Below are positions 33,695-43,091 of a DNA stretch of 64,000 nucleotides, piece after piece. Every line of letters starts with the position of its first letter. Positions within the stretch are counted from its first letter, which is position 1. The stretch is from the NCBI GenBank assembly GCA_039024895.1, contig JBCCPJ010000003.1:62001-126000 (forward strand), read 5' to 3'. The notes under the pieces were generated by a model. The model ran no database searches. It had not been told where the DNA came from and worked only from the letters and a program-made list of their open reading frames with translations. This DNA is from JAJDOD01 sp039024895 (GTDB lineage: Bacteria > Pseudomonadota > Alphaproteobacteria > Rhodobacterales > Rhodobacteraceae). A program made the position numbers and the translations under genes.

Positions 33695-33724
33695 TCCCGT
33701 GATTGAGACGATGGGGCGGGGCCG

Positions 33725-34573
33725 ATGAGGTCCCGCCTTAACCTGTACGCCCTGACATTCCGTCTGCCGATCATCCTTTGGCAGGCAGTGTTCTTCATTG
33801 GCCCACTGATTTTTGTTGTGGCGATGTCATTCTTCGTCGTGCGCAACTTTCAAATGGTCGAAACCTTCGAGTTCGACAGTTGGGCGCGCATGTTGTCCCG
33901 CGATTTTGTGTGGGATGCCTACACTTACACGCTTCTGATGGCGGGCAGCGCGGCAATTTTGGCCTCGTTGATCGCCTTCCCGGCAGCATACTGCCTCGCC
34001 TTCCAAACCTCCGCCAGTACACGACAAATCGCGATCCTGCTGCTGATCATTCCCTTTTTCACCAGCTACCTCGTGCGCACCTTCAGCTGGTACACAATCC
34101 TCGCTGAAGCGGGCGTGCTGAACGGTGCCGTGGGGCTTATCGGCCTCGGCCCCTATACGCTTCTCAACACTGCAACGGGCACGTTGATCGGCTATCTCAC
34201 GCTGGTGATGCCGCTCGTTCTGATCCTCCAAACGGTCACGATGGCGAACATCGACGACCGCCTGATACAGGCGGCACGCAACCTTGGCTGCTCACCTTTG
34301 CGCACAATCCGCACTGTCATCCTGCCCGCTGGCAAGACAGGCTTTGTGATTGCCGCACTCTTCGCATTCATCCTCGCCTTCGGTGATTTTGTGGCACCGT
34401 TCTATCTCGGCGGTTCGAACCCGCCGACACTGCCCATCCTCATCATCGACACAACGAAAGCCGGACAGCAATGGCCGCGCGCCGCCGTGGTCGCGGTTAT
34501 TATGATGGTCACACTTTTTGTGGTCGCGTTCTCGGCGATCATGTACGCCTACCGGAAAAGGGCGAGCCGATGA
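33725..34573 (+). CDS. PotB-like ABC transporter permease
   Basis: 282 residues with six membrane helices. The inner-membrane coupling motif is AARNLGCSPLRTIRTVILPAGKTG near residue 185. It lies 30 bases after the binding-protein gene and overlaps the second permease (ATGA). It belongs to the spermidine/putrescine-type permease family and is expected to form a heterodimer with the next protein. Confidence 0.92.
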   Translation: MRSRLNLYALTFRLPIILWQAVFFIGPLIFVVAMSFFVVRNFQMVETFEFDSWARMLSRDFVWDAYTYTLLMAGSAAILASLIAFPAAYCLAFQTSASTRQIAILLLIIPFFTSYLVRTFSWYTILAEAGVLNGAVGLIGLGPYTLLNTATGTLIGYLTLVMPLVLILQTVTMANIDDRLIQAARNLGCSPLRTIRTVILPAGKTGFVIAALFAFILAFGDFVAPFYLGGSNPPTLPILIIDTTKAGQQWPRAAVVAVIMMVTLFVVAFSAIMYAYRKRASR

Positions 34574-35349
34574 CGCTGTTCCTCCGGGCGTGGCTGGTGC
34601 TTGTGGCAGGCTTCATCTTCCTGCCGATCTTCGTCAGTATGTTGTTTTCCTTTAACGAAGCGCGCTTCCCGACACTGCCGCTCACCGGGTTTACAACACT
34701 CTGGTACGAAACGATATTTGCCGATGACGATTTTTGGCGTTCCGCTAGGAACAGTCTGATCGTATCCGGCTGCACATCTATTGTCGCCACCTTTCTGGGG
34801 TTTTGCACAGCCTATACCGACTATCGCTACAGCTTTCGGGGTAAGAGCCTGTTCCTTGCCATCATTTTGTTGCCGCCGACAATTCCGCTCATCATTATCG
34901 CGCTCGCGATGCTCGCGTGGTTCAGCCGTGTTGGCATGTCGGGGCAAGTGGTCAGCATCATCGCGGCACACACGGTTCTTACCGCCCCTTTTGCCATGGC
35001 GATCATCCGCCTTCGCCTGTCCCAAATCGACGAGAGCTTGGAGGCCGCCGCCTGGAACCTTGGCGCCAGCGAGTGGCGCGCCATGCGCGAGGTGATCCTG
35101 CCGTTCTGCAAGCCCGCGATCCTGTCCGCCTTGTTCTTGACCGCCGCCGTTTCCTTCGACGAGTTCACCGTTTCGTGGTTTGTCTCTGGCCTCAACAAGA
35201 CTTTGCCGGTCCACGTGCTGGAAATCGTGCAAGGCACGATAGACCCACAGGTCAATGCCATCGGAACGCTTGTCTTCGGCGTCTCGATTACCCTTGTGGT
35301 CATCAGTCAGGCGCTCATCTTCTTCCGACTACAGAAAGCGACGTCATGA
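34570..35349 (+). CDS. PotC-like ABC transporter permease
   Basis: 259 residues from the ATG at 34570 that overlaps the preceding stop; the open frame to 34471 lies in the other permease. Six membrane helices, with the coupling motif AAAWNLGASEWRAMREVILPFCKPA. SFDEFTVSWFVSGLNKTLPV is typical of PotC/YdcV proteins. It overlaps the ATPase start (ATGA). Confidence 0.92.
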   Translation: MTLFLRAWLVLVAGFIFLPIFVSMLFSFNEARFPTLPLTGFTTLWYETIFADDDFWRSARNSLIVSGCTSIVATFLGFCTAYTDYRYSFRGKSLFLAIILLPPTIPLIIIALAMLAWFSRVGMSGQVVSIIAAHTVLTAPFAMAIIRLRLSQIDESLEAAAWNLGASEWRAMREVILPFCKPAILSALFLTAAVSFDEFTVSWFVSGLNKTLPVHVLEIVQGTIDPQVNAIGTLVFGVSITLVVISQALIFFRLQKATS

Positions 35350-36413
35350 CGGACACGCTCGTCACCCTCGACAAGGTCGAAAAGCGCTTTGACGACTTCG
35401 TCGCGGTCCGTGAGGCCAGTGTCGAAATTGGGGCAGGGGAGTTCGTCGCTATCATGGGGCCCTCCGGCTGCGGCAAGACCACGACCTTGCGCATGCTTGC
35501 CGGCCTCGACGCGCCCACCTCCGGCGAAATCCGCATCGCGGGTAAACTGATGAATGACGTGCCCGCCCACCAACGCGACACACCCATGGTCTGGCAAAGC
35601 CTTGCGCTCTTTCCGTTCCTCAACGCCCGGGAGAATGTGGAGTTCGGTCTCAAAATGCGCGGTATCGATGCGGCTGAACGCAAAAACCGCGCCCTGAACT
35701 GGCTTGACCGGATGGAGATTGCGGAGTTTGCCGAGCGCAATGTCGAGACCCTTTCGGGCGGCCAGCGCCAGCGTGTGGCGCTCGCACGTGCGCTTGTCAC
35801 GGAGCCGCAATTGCTGCTCCTCGATGAACCGCTCTCGGCGCTCGATGCCCACCTTGTTATCCGCATGCAAGGCGTCCTCACCAAGTTGCAAAAGGAGCTG
35901 GGCATCACCTTCGTCTATGTCACGCACTCGCAATCCGAGGCGTTCGCTATGGCCGACCGCGTCGTGATCATGTCGAAAGGGGAGATTGCTCAGGTCGGTA
36001 CCCCCCGCGAAGTCTACCGGGCGCCACGCACACGCTTCGTTGCGGAATTTGTCGGTCGAAACAACATTTTGCCGGGCAAAGTTGTATCAAGTTCAACCGA
36101 CGCACTCGAGGTTGAAACGCCACTTGGCACCTACGCCGTCCATGGAGAAGCGCCCGTGGGGGCTGCGGCCTCCATAGTTGTGGCCGCCGATATGATGCAG
36201 GTTGGCACTGGCGAGAACAGCCTGGAGGCCACCGTTATTTCCGAAGAATTCGTCGGTTCAATGGTGACCGCTTTTCTCGAAGCCGCCGATGGCACCGAAC
36301 TGAAAGTACAAGTGCAGGAACGCGCGCTCGCCGAACTTGATCTCCGGGCCGGTACCCGGGTCTCCCTCCATTGGGCCACCCGAGACGGCCATTTGTTGTT
36401 GGAGGAGACATGA
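35346..36413 (+). CDS. PotA-like ABC transporter ATP-binding protein
   Basis: 355 residues from the ATG at 35346, overlapping the permease stop. Walker A is GPSGCGKTTTLR, Q-loop PMVWQSLALFP, signature LSGGQRQRVALARAL, Walker B LLLLDEPLSALD and H-loop YVTHSQSEAFAMAD. A C-terminal TOBE regulatory domain starts near residue 245 (VGRNNILPGKV). The gene is followed, with ATGA overlap, by the CE4 hydrolase, which ties transport directly to catabolism. Confidence 0.93.
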   Translation: MTDTLVTLDKVEKRFDDFVAVREASVEIGAGEFVAIMGPSGCGKTTTLRMLAGLDAPTSGEIRIAGKLMNDVPAHQRDTPMVWQSLALFPFLNARENVEFGLKMRGIDAAERKNRALNWLDRMEIAEFAERNVETLSGGQRQRVALARALVTEPQLLLLDEPLSALDAHLVIRMQGVLTKLQKELGITFVYVTHSQSEAFAMADRVVIMSKGEIAQVGTPREVYRAPRTRFVAEFVGRNNILPGKVVSSSTDALEVETPLGTYAVHGEAPVGAAASIVVAADMMQVGTGENSLEATVISEEFVGSMVTAFLEAADGTELKVQVQERALAELDLRAGTRVSLHWATRDGHLLLEET

Positions 36414-37279
36414 TCCAGAACCCGATCCCATGGCCGAACGGCGCCCGCTGTGCCTGCGCAATCACCTTCGATATGGATGCTGATAGCCTCATCCATATCG
36501 CCCGGCCTGAAGACAGCCAGGACCGGCTCTATCCAATCTCTATGGGCCGCTACGGGCCGACTGTCGCCATACCGCGCATCCTTGACACCTATCGCCGCCT
36601 CGGTCTCAAGCAGAGTTTTTTCATCCCCGGCTGGTGCATGGAAGCCTATCCTGAAATCGTCGAGGCAATCCTCCACGATGGCCATGAAATCGGTCACCAC
36701 GGGTGGATCCACGAAGACCCCATCGTCACCCAAGGCACGGCGCAAGAGGAAGCGTTCGGGAAGGCGCTGGAAACCCACAAACGTATGACTGGTAGCGCCC
36801 CTCGCGGCTATCGTGCGCCGGTCTACAACATCACTCCGCAAGTCATTGACCTGCTTGTAAAACACCAGTTTCGCTACGACAGTTCAATGATGGCGGACGA
36901 CATTCCCTACAGGATGCAAACCGAGGGCGGCGCGCTCTATGAAATGCCCGTCCATTGGGGCACGGATGATTGGCCACCCTTCGCCCATTACGATGAAATC
37001 GGCTATATGATGCCGGTGCGCGGGCCGTCTGCTGGGCTCGAGGGCTTTTGGGAAGAGTTCGAAGCGCAATATGAAGCGGGCGGGTTTTTCATGCTGATCC
37101 TGCACCCTTTTCTCACCGGCAGACTTGCCCGGTGGCGGCTGGTGGAACAGTGGCTCGAAACGACGCTGGAAACCCGCGACGTTTGGTTTGCGCCGCTCGA
37201 AGCCATTGCGGACCACCTCGACACCGTCCAATCTCTGCGGACGGAACACCTGCCTTATTACACCGAACCGCAACGCTAG
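36410..37279 (+). CDS. Polysaccharide deacetylase-family (CE4, PuuE-like) hydrolase
   Basis: 289 residues from the ATG at 36410, with GGAGGAG before it and overlap with the ATPase stop. The NodB-type core is visible: ITFDMDADS (metal Asp), HEIGHHGWIHEDP (His pair) and RGYRAPVYNITPQVIDLL. There is no signal peptide, so it acts in the cytoplasm, where peptidoglycan or chitin is not the substrate. Cytoplasmic CE4 members such as PuuE open cyclic ureides (allantoin). Together with a deaminase and DUF1989 this suggests cyclic amide or ureide ring opening. Confidence 0.85.
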   Translation: MIQNPIPWPNGARCACAITFDMDADSLIHIARPEDSQDRLYPISMGRYGPTVAIPRILDTYRRLGLKQSFFIPGWCMEAYPEIVEAILHDGHEIGHHGWIHEDPIVTQGTAQEEAFGKALETHKRMTGSAPRGYRAPVYNITPQVIDLLVKHQFRYDSSMMADDIPYRMQTEGGALYEMPVHWGTDDWPPFAHYDEIGYMMPVRGPSAGLEGFWEEFEAQYEAGGFFMLILHPFLTGRLARWRLVEQWLETTLETRDVWFAPLEAIADHLDTVQSLRTEHLPYYTEPQR

Positions 37280-37292
37280 GGAGGATACCCCC

Positions 37293-37742
37293 ATGCTGTC
37301 TAACACCGATGCCAAGTTTCTCCGCCTTGCCTATGAGGAGGCAAAGGGCGGTTATGATGAAGGCGGTTGTCCTATCGGCTCGGTTCTCGCGCGCGGCGAT
37401 GAACTTGTGTCCCAGGGTCGCAATCAGCGGGTTCAGAAAGGCGACCCGATTGCCCATGGCGAGATGGACGCGCTCCGCAAGGCGGGTCGCCAAAAGACTT
37501 ACCGCGATACCACGCTCTATACGTCGCTCAGCCCCTGTATGATGTGCACCGGCACGATCATACAGTTCGGCATCCCGCGCGTTGTGATCGGCGAGAACAC
37601 GACCTTCGGCGGTAATGAAGAGCTGTTGCGCGAACGCGGGGTGGAAGTGATCGTCGCCGACGATCCCGATTGTATCGCGCTCATGACGAAGTTCATCGAA
37701 GAAAAGCCGGAGCTTTGGAACGAAGATATCGCGGAAGACTAA
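37293..37742 (+). CDS. Yeast FCY1-type cytosine deaminase-like protein
   Basis: 149 residues, ATG behind AGGGAGGA, 13 bases after the CE4 gene. Zinc site motifs are HGEMDAL (His, Glu) and SLSPCMMCTGTII (two Cys). The wider sequence, including LAYEEAKGGYDEGGCPIGSVLA and GIPRVVIGENTTFGG, follows the fungal cytosine deaminase very closely, more so than the tRNA or guanine deaminases. Cytosine, isocytosine, creatinine-like or another cyclic amidine could be the substrate. The product would keep a C=O in place of the amino group. Confidence 0.92.
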   Translation: MLSNTDAKFLRLAYEEAKGGYDEGGCPIGSVLARGDELVSQGRNQRVQKGDPIAHGEMDALRKAGRQKTYRDTTLYTSLSPCMMCTGTIIQFGIPRVVIGENTTFGGNEELLRERGVEVIVADDPDCIALMTKFIEEKPELWNEDIAED

Positions 37743-37841
37743 GCGCCACCGCGCCCTCGACGTGATCTGTCGCCTTGACGTTTTCGCGAAGTTGTCGGGC
37801 AAGTTTCCAGGGCGGTGAAGGGGACGGGAAAGGAGAGCGGT

Positions 37842-38489
37842 ATGGAAAAACTCATCGATGGCAGCCCGGCTCGGCCAGCGGGTATCATCACCGAAGATAC
37901 CGTAGTTCCGGCACGTGCGCCGTGGAGTGCACGGCTCGCAAGAGGCCAAGCGCTCCGCCTGATCGATATCGAAGGGCAACAGGCCATCGACTTTCTTTGC
38001 TTCGGAACCGAGCCCCATGAAGGACAGGTCGAGCGCTATCACATGCCCAACACCATCAAGATCCCTAAGCAACTCATGCTGGGAAAGGGCACCACTCTAT
38101 ACTCGCAGTTTGCGCGCCCATTGATGACGATTACGGACGACAGTTGCGGTGGACATGATACAATCTTTGGGTGCTGTTCCTTCCATGTCGATCAGGTGCG
38201 CTATGGCCAGCAAAACCGCGAAAGCTGTCAGCGCAATTTTGAGCGTGAACTGGCCGCCCACGGTCTCGGGCCGGAGCATGTGGTCGCCAACGCCAACTTC
38301 TTCATGAATGTGCCGGTAGCCCCGGATGGCCACGTGGAGATCACCGAAAGCCAGTCCAAACCGGGCGACTATGTCGATCTTCGCGCTGACAGGGACGTGA
38401 TAGCCGTCTTGTCCAACTGCCCGCAGGAATTGAACCCGGCCGCGGGGGGTGGCCCCACGCCTATTCGCGCCATCGTCTATGCGCCGTGA
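37842..38489 (+). CDS. DUF1989 (urea carboxylase-associated) family protein
   Basis: 215 residues from the ATG at 37842 with AAGGAGAG upstream. Family blocks include RGQALRLIDIEGQQAIDFLCF, DDSCGGHDTIFGCC with clustered Cys/His likely to bind metal, NANFFMNVPVAPDG and LSNCPQELNPAAGG. DUF1989 proteins accompany urea carboxylase and other nitrogen-release pathways, and their chemistry is not settled. It lies 100 bases after the deaminase and probably on the same transcript. Nothing recognisable lies in the 128 bases after it. Confidence 0.9.
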   Translation: MEKLIDGSPARPAGIITEDTVVPARAPWSARLARGQALRLIDIEGQQAIDFLCFGTEPHEGQVERYHMPNTIKIPKQLMLGKGTTLYSQFARPLMTITDDSCGGHDTIFGCCSFHVDQVRYGQQNRESCQRNFERELAAHGLGPEHVVANANFFMNVPVAPDGHVEITESQSKPGDYVDLRADRDVIAVLSNCPQELNPAAGGGPTPIRAIVYAP

Positions 38490-38617
38490 GAGCGCAGTGG
38501 TGGGTCAATCTGCTTAACGCCGTATTCCGGTATCGCTGGCCCGAAGGCCACGTCTACCACCCTAATTAAATGGCGCGGTCAGACTCGCTCTAGACAGCGC
38601 GGCACAGCACTTTTAGC

Positions 38618-41600
38618 ATGTCGCCCATGGGGTATGTTGTTTTTGTTTTAGCGATTGTTTTGAGTGCGTTGTCCGGCGCTCCTGTTCTTGCGCAAGGCTG
38701 GCAGCCCCTGGCACCGCAATACGGCACCGGATATGTGAGCTGCGCGCAGACCAACGGCGCCTACGAGTGCCTGTCATTCCAATGCCACCCGAAACGCGGT
38801 CTCGAATTTGGCCATTACACAAATCAACCAGGCGCTTTGTCGCTGGCAGTAGCGACAACGGATCAGGGCACAACAGAAGTCCTACGCTGGCGCGATGTGG
38901 GCGTGCCGGGGATGAAAGTTCAAAACTACAGCCATTACGGCATGGCGGAGTTTCTGGCTTCGCTAGCCAAAAGCCAAACCTTGACATTTCAAACCGCGTC
39001 GACCCACAGCTTGTCTGTGGCAGGGGGCGCGCAGGTTGTGAACACGACGCTGGCGGCGTGCCAGTCAATCGAGAACCGCCGCTATCCGAAGTCTCTTTCG
39101 GAAATCGAAAAGGACGCCGCGCAATTCGCGAAAGAGATACGACCGGAGCAAACCGAGCTCACATATCTCTATGAAACCGACAGTTGGGGCAATGATCTTG
39201 CCCAATATAGTGGCCTCGACCGCAACGGCTGTACGCAGCAATGTCTGGGCCGCGCCGATTGCAAACTTGCCACCTTTAACGACACGAAAAACATCTGCTT
39301 CCTGAAGAGCGATTTCGGAACCCTTCGCAGCCAGTCCGACGCATTTACGACCTATGTCTCGCGCCGACCGACCTTGGTGCGCCAACCCGGGTTACCAGGT
39401 CCGGCACCCGTTACAACGGAAAGCCTCCGCGCCTCACCACTGGTCCCGTGGCAAGACACCGTCGAAGCGCTGCGCAACGCATCTATCCCGCTTGGCGGCA
39501 CCTGCGAGGCGGAGCTTGCAACGGTGCAACGTATGGCTTCGACACTCCAGATGCAGGCATTGCCGACCAACGCAATCGCCGGTCAGGTGGTCCCCGTTGG
39601 ATGGACTAACACCCCGATGGATGCGCGCGTGCCCGCTTGGATGGTTATCTCCTCCGAACGGCCAATCCGCTTTGATGGGGAGGGGTTCTTCGGTCTCAAC
39701 GCAGGCGGGATTGGCCCGTTTGGCCTGTCGCTCGACAGCGACCGGCAACGCGCCTTCGCACCGCTCTACACCGCCGATACCAAAGCGGGGGTGAAAATTG
39801 GCCTCCGACCATTGGAAGCGGGCACCTATCCGATGCGCGTGACCCTCGTGACGTATCTGCGCGCCTGCAAACAGGAAATCCCGTTGGTGCAGGCCGATTG
39901 GGAGATCACCGTCACCCCGGCTGCCCCCGAAATCGTCCTCCGCGACATTACCGAGACCTATCCGTATGACCGCCGCATCGATGTGCCAGAATTGGGACGC
40001 CGCATCGAGTTCAACGATACCCGCTTCCAAATCCAGTTCCTCGAAGACGGCAGCGAGGTTCTGGCACGAGAAGGCAAGAACCTGCGGCTCTCGCCCACGA
40101 AGCGATTTGCGGTGATTTATGACAATGCCGAGTTAGAGATCATCGACATTGTGGATGGCACGACGGTTGCTAATGTGAAAGGCATTGAGTTCGCATTCTG
40201 GAATGCAGACAGTTTCTTTCTGACGGACCGAGCGCCTTGGGGAGAAATGACGGTTGGCGCCACGATGCTCCCTCGGATCTTTAAAGAAGGTGTTCGCACC
40301 GGTGGGTCTTGTTGTGGCAACAACGGCAGCTCTGACTTGTTTGTTGACCTAGAAAACAATTTTGTAGTCTTGCAAGGCGGTGCTGCGTCATTGCTGTCAG
40401 AAAAGCTGTATTTGGGCCAAACAGGTAAATTGACCTATGCAACAAAACCTGCTTCGCCGACCTATAAGCCAACGACACTATCCAAGACATTTCAGCCGAG
40501 CGCTTTGGCGGTCATAGATGCGGTTTCACCGGTTCAAACCTCCTACGCTTGGAGCCTACCTCTTGGGCCATATTATATGACGGAGTATGCTTTTGGGAAC
40601 GTTCGAAAGGCAGACGATCCGGAGGACGCGGCCCTCGCACTAATGTCGCAAGACAGATTTAAATACATAAAAAATCCGGAGTTTGGTTTGTCGCACGACC
40701 GGCTTTCTTCAGCCCCCGAAAACGTTCTTTTGCGAGGCATGCGCGGGAACGGCGAAACCAAAAACGGTTTCTCCGCAGCGTTGGCTCGAATTGGGGTCGA
40801 TCTGCACCATGGTGTTTCACCAGAAACCTATTTGAGGATGCGTCGCGGCGGCGTGGAAGCTCTCGAAATGACGGTCGAGGAAAGCCAAGCCTATGATCGA
40901 ACGATGTTACAGCTTGAAGCTGACGTATCAGGCTCGGGAAAGTCCGTGAAGTGGGCTCGTCTCGTGAAGGAAGAAGGTCAAATAGGCCATTTTTGCGAGC
41001 ATTTCCCAAACGAAGAGACTGAACCAACAGCATCCGCGCTGAGTGCTTCGGAGATAGGTTTAGCGCACCGTTTCGCACGGCCGGGACGGATTGTTTGGAT
41101 TACTCGAGCGACATGTCTTGGTGGGACACTCGGAAGCAATCTTGTGTCTGCATCAGAACTGAACATCTTCGATACGCTCTCGGATTTTAAGGTGCATGGC
41201 GAGTACCGTGCTGACCACTTCGCAACTTGGGGAAGCAATTTTTACGCACGTGGGATCTTCGAAACCGGCTTCGACGCCAAGCTGTTTCACGACCGCTACG
41301 CTGTCACCTATGCCCCCGGCGAGGGGGCGATCCTCGTTTTCGACCTGACGACCCGCGAGTTTCTCATGCGTCTCCGCTATGCCCGGCGCGGTGATCTGCT
41401 GGAGAACGTCTTTCTCGACGCCAGTGCCCAACATCTCTATCAGCTCAATACCAATGGCTCTTTCACGGTGTACCGCCTTGCCGATGGCGCGCCGATCCTC
41501 GAAGGCCGCTACCTCGACGATGAAATCGTGATCTGGACCGCTTCCTTCCATTTTGACAGCACCGAAGAAGGGGCCGCCTTTGTCGAACTTCGCTTCCCCG

Positions 41601-42718
41601 GTCAACCGGGCCAGTACAGCTTCCAACAGTTCAGCAACGCGCAGCGCATCCCCGGACTGATGTCCAAAGTGCTCGACGGCTCGATTACGCTGGCCAATAT
41701 TGATGTGGGCATTCCGCCGCGCATTTCCGGTCGGATCAACGGCACAACCGGCCGCCTAGACGGGATGGTACTGGTCGAAGCAAATGCGCCCGTCCAACAG
41801 GTGCGCATCTTTCAGGACGGCGTCCAAACGGATCAGCTCCCCGTGAGACCCGGTCAACTGACACCAATCCGAACAGCGCGTATCCCCGGCACACGATGGG
41901 TATCCGTCGTGGCAGAGGACGAGCTTGGCCTTGTGAGTTTGCCGTTGAATGTCGATCTTGGGGCGTCCATCGTCTCTACGCCCCAAGTGCATTTCTTCGG
42001 GGTGGGGATCGACCACTATGAGACGGAACAGCTCGATCCGCTCAACTATGCAAAGCGGGATGTGCTCACACTCTCCGACACGCTGAAGCAAATGGACGGC
42101 ACTACCATCAAGCTTGCAAGCAGCACACTCCTCGGGGACCGAAAGGCCAGCGCCGACGCAATCCTGAGCAAGTTGCAAGCGACGGTCGAAGCGGCGCAAC
42201 CCGGTGACCATCTCATTTTGTTCTTTGCGGGCCATGGCTTGCGCGATGCCAGCGGTGCCTTCTTCCTCGGCCTGTCCGAAACCAAATTGGATGACCTGGC
42301 TGGCACGGGGCTCGCCTGGCAAAAACTGGCGCGCCTCATCGCGCGCCGGGACATCCGCGTCACGGTCCTCCTTGATGCGTGCCATGCGGGCGCGGCGGGG
42401 TCGGACGCCTTTGCCACGAATGATGAAGCGGTCGATGCCCTGATCGGCCCCAACACGGCAAATGTAACGGTCATCGCTGCCGCGAAAGGCCGCCAGTTTT
42501 CCGGCGAAAGTTCCGAGGTTGGCGGCGGGTTCTTCACCGCTGCAATCCGGGACGTCATGCTGGAGAAGCGCGACGAATTTGACGAGAACGGGAATGGCGC
42601 GCTTGAGGCTGTTGAGTTCTATCGCGGCGTCAAAACACTGGTCACGGCACGCCGGGGTAGCGAACAGACGCCCTGGATGGTGCGCAATCAATTGGTGGGG
42701 GACTATGCTCTATTCTAA
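38618..42718 (+). CDS. Large secreted caspase-fold (C14) protein with PAN/Apple and EF-hand-like segments
   Basis: 1366 residues, beginning with a signal peptide (VVFVLAIVLSALSGAPVLAQ); ATG at 38627 is an alternative start. Around residue 205 a Cys-patterned NGCTQQCLGRADCKLATF segment resembles a PAN/Apple domain. The middle is beta-rich and unassigned. The last 250 residues form a peptidase C14 domain: HLILFFAGHGLRD (His, about 1204) and VTVLLDACHAGAAG (Cys, about 1253), both catalytic residues present. At about 1321, DENGNGALEAVE fits an EF-hand loop, and calcium is the usual activator of metacaspases. Its stop overlaps the next gene by 14 bases. Confidence 0.85.
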   Translation: MSPMGYVVFVLAIVLSALSGAPVLAQGWQPLAPQYGTGYVSCAQTNGAYECLSFQCHPKRGLEFGHYTNQPGALSLAVATTDQGTTEVLRWRDVGVPGMKVQNYSHYGMAEFLASLAKSQTLTFQTASTHSLSVAGGAQVVNTTLAACQSIENRRYPKSLSEIEKDAAQFAKEIRPEQTELTYLYETDSWGNDLAQYSGLDRNGCTQQCLGRADCKLATFNDTKNICFLKSDFGTLRSQSDAFTTYVSRRPTLVRQPGLPGPAPVTTESLRASPLVPWQDTVEALRNASIPLGGTCEAELATVQRMASTLQMQALPTNAIAGQVVPVGWTNTPMDARVPAWMVISSERPIRFDGEGFFGLNAGGIGPFGLSLDSDRQRAFAPLYTADTKAGVKIGLRPLEAGTYPMRVTLVTYLRACKQEIPLVQADWEITVTPAAPEIVLRDITETYPYDRRIDVPELGRRIEFNDTRFQIQFLEDGSEVLAREGKNLRLSPTKRFAVIYDNAELEIIDIVDGTTVANVKGIEFAFWNADSFFLTDRAPWGEMTVGATMLPRIFKEGVRTGGSCCGNNGSSDLFVDLENNFVVLQGGAASLLSEKLYLGQTGKLTYATKPASPTYKPTTLSKTFQPSALAVIDAVSPVQTSYAWSLPLGPYYMTEYAFGNVRKADDPEDAALALMSQDRFKYIKNPEFGLSHDRLSSAPENVLLRGMRGNGETKNGFSAALARIGVDLHHGVSPETYLRMRRGGVEALEMTVEESQAYDRTMLQLEADVSGSGKSVKWARLVKEEGQIGHFCEHFPNEETEPTASALSASEIGLAHRFARPGRIVWITRATCLGGTLGSNLVSASELNIFDTLSDFKVHGEYRADHFATWGSNFYARGIFETGFDAKLFHDRYAVTYAPGEGAILVFDLTTREFLMRLRYARRGDLLENVFLDASAQHLYQLNTNGSFTVYRLADGAPILEGRYLDDEIVIWTASFHFDSTEEGAAFVELRFPGQPGQYSFQQFSNAQRIPGLMSKVLDGSITLANIDVGIPPRISGRINGTTGRLDGMVLVEANAPVQQVRIFQDGVQTDQLPVRPGQLTPIRTARIPGTRWVSVVAEDELGLVSLPLNVDLGASIVSTPQVHFFGVGIDHYETEQLDPLNYAKRDVLTLSDTLKQMDGTTIKLASSTLLGDRKASADAILSKLQATVEAAQPGDHLILFFAGHGLRDASGAFFLGLSETKLDDLAGTGLAWQKLARLIARRDIRVTVLLDACHAGAAGSDAFATNDEAVDALIGPNTANVTVIAAAKGRQFSGESSEVGGGFFTAAIRDVMLEKRDEFDENGNGALEAVEFYRGVKTLVTARRGSEQTPWMVRNQLVGDYALF

Positions 42719-43091
42719 ACTATGTGCCGCATCCGCCCTAACCCTCCTGATGGCGCAGGCCGCCGTTGGCCAGTGCTTTATGTGCGACGAGGTGATCGAG
42801 TTGGATCAGGCCGGGGCCACCTGCTTTCTGGCGGACTACGCCTCCTATGAAGAGGCTTTGGCAGGCGGCGCAGAATTCGTGGAAGTCGACATTTCCTGCG
42901 CGCAAAGGGGAACAACCGGTACACGCGGCGGCGTTGAAGTCATGCCGAAACTCGGCGAGCGCCCGATCAAGCGCACGGTGTTCACGTTTGACGAGGCCTA
43001 TCTCTCTTGCCTGCGCGGGTTGCTCGATGGGATGAGTGACGAGATCGATCCGACCATCACCTTTGACCTGGCCGCCCAATGCCAGAACTAG
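42705..43091 (+). CDS. Small secreted Cys-containing protein, partner of the caspase-like gene
   Basis: 128 residues with a signal peptide (KLCAASALTLLMAQAAVG) and a mature part starting QCFMCDEVIELDQAG, with six cysteines in total. I do not recognise a family. It starts inside the 3' end of the caspase-like gene and its own last 13 bases contain the next start. The three are therefore translated as a unit. It could be a substrate, inhibitor or co-factor of the protease, but nothing in the sequence decides this. Confidence 0.75.
   Translation: MLYSKLCAASALTLLMAQAAVGQCFMCDEVIELDQAGATCFLADYASYEEALAGGAEFVEVDISCAQRGTTGTRGGVEVMPKLGERPIKRTVFTFDEAYLSCLRGLLDGMSDEIDPTITFDLAAQCQN

Noticed and set aside
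32567..36413. Spermidine/putrescine importer
   Set aside because: Family resemblance is only to the Pot type; the linked deaminase, CE4 hydrolase and DUF1989 do not act on polyamines.
36410..37279. Cell-wall polysaccharide deacetylase
   Set aside because: There is no signal peptide or membrane segment, and the gene is locked into a catabolic operon.
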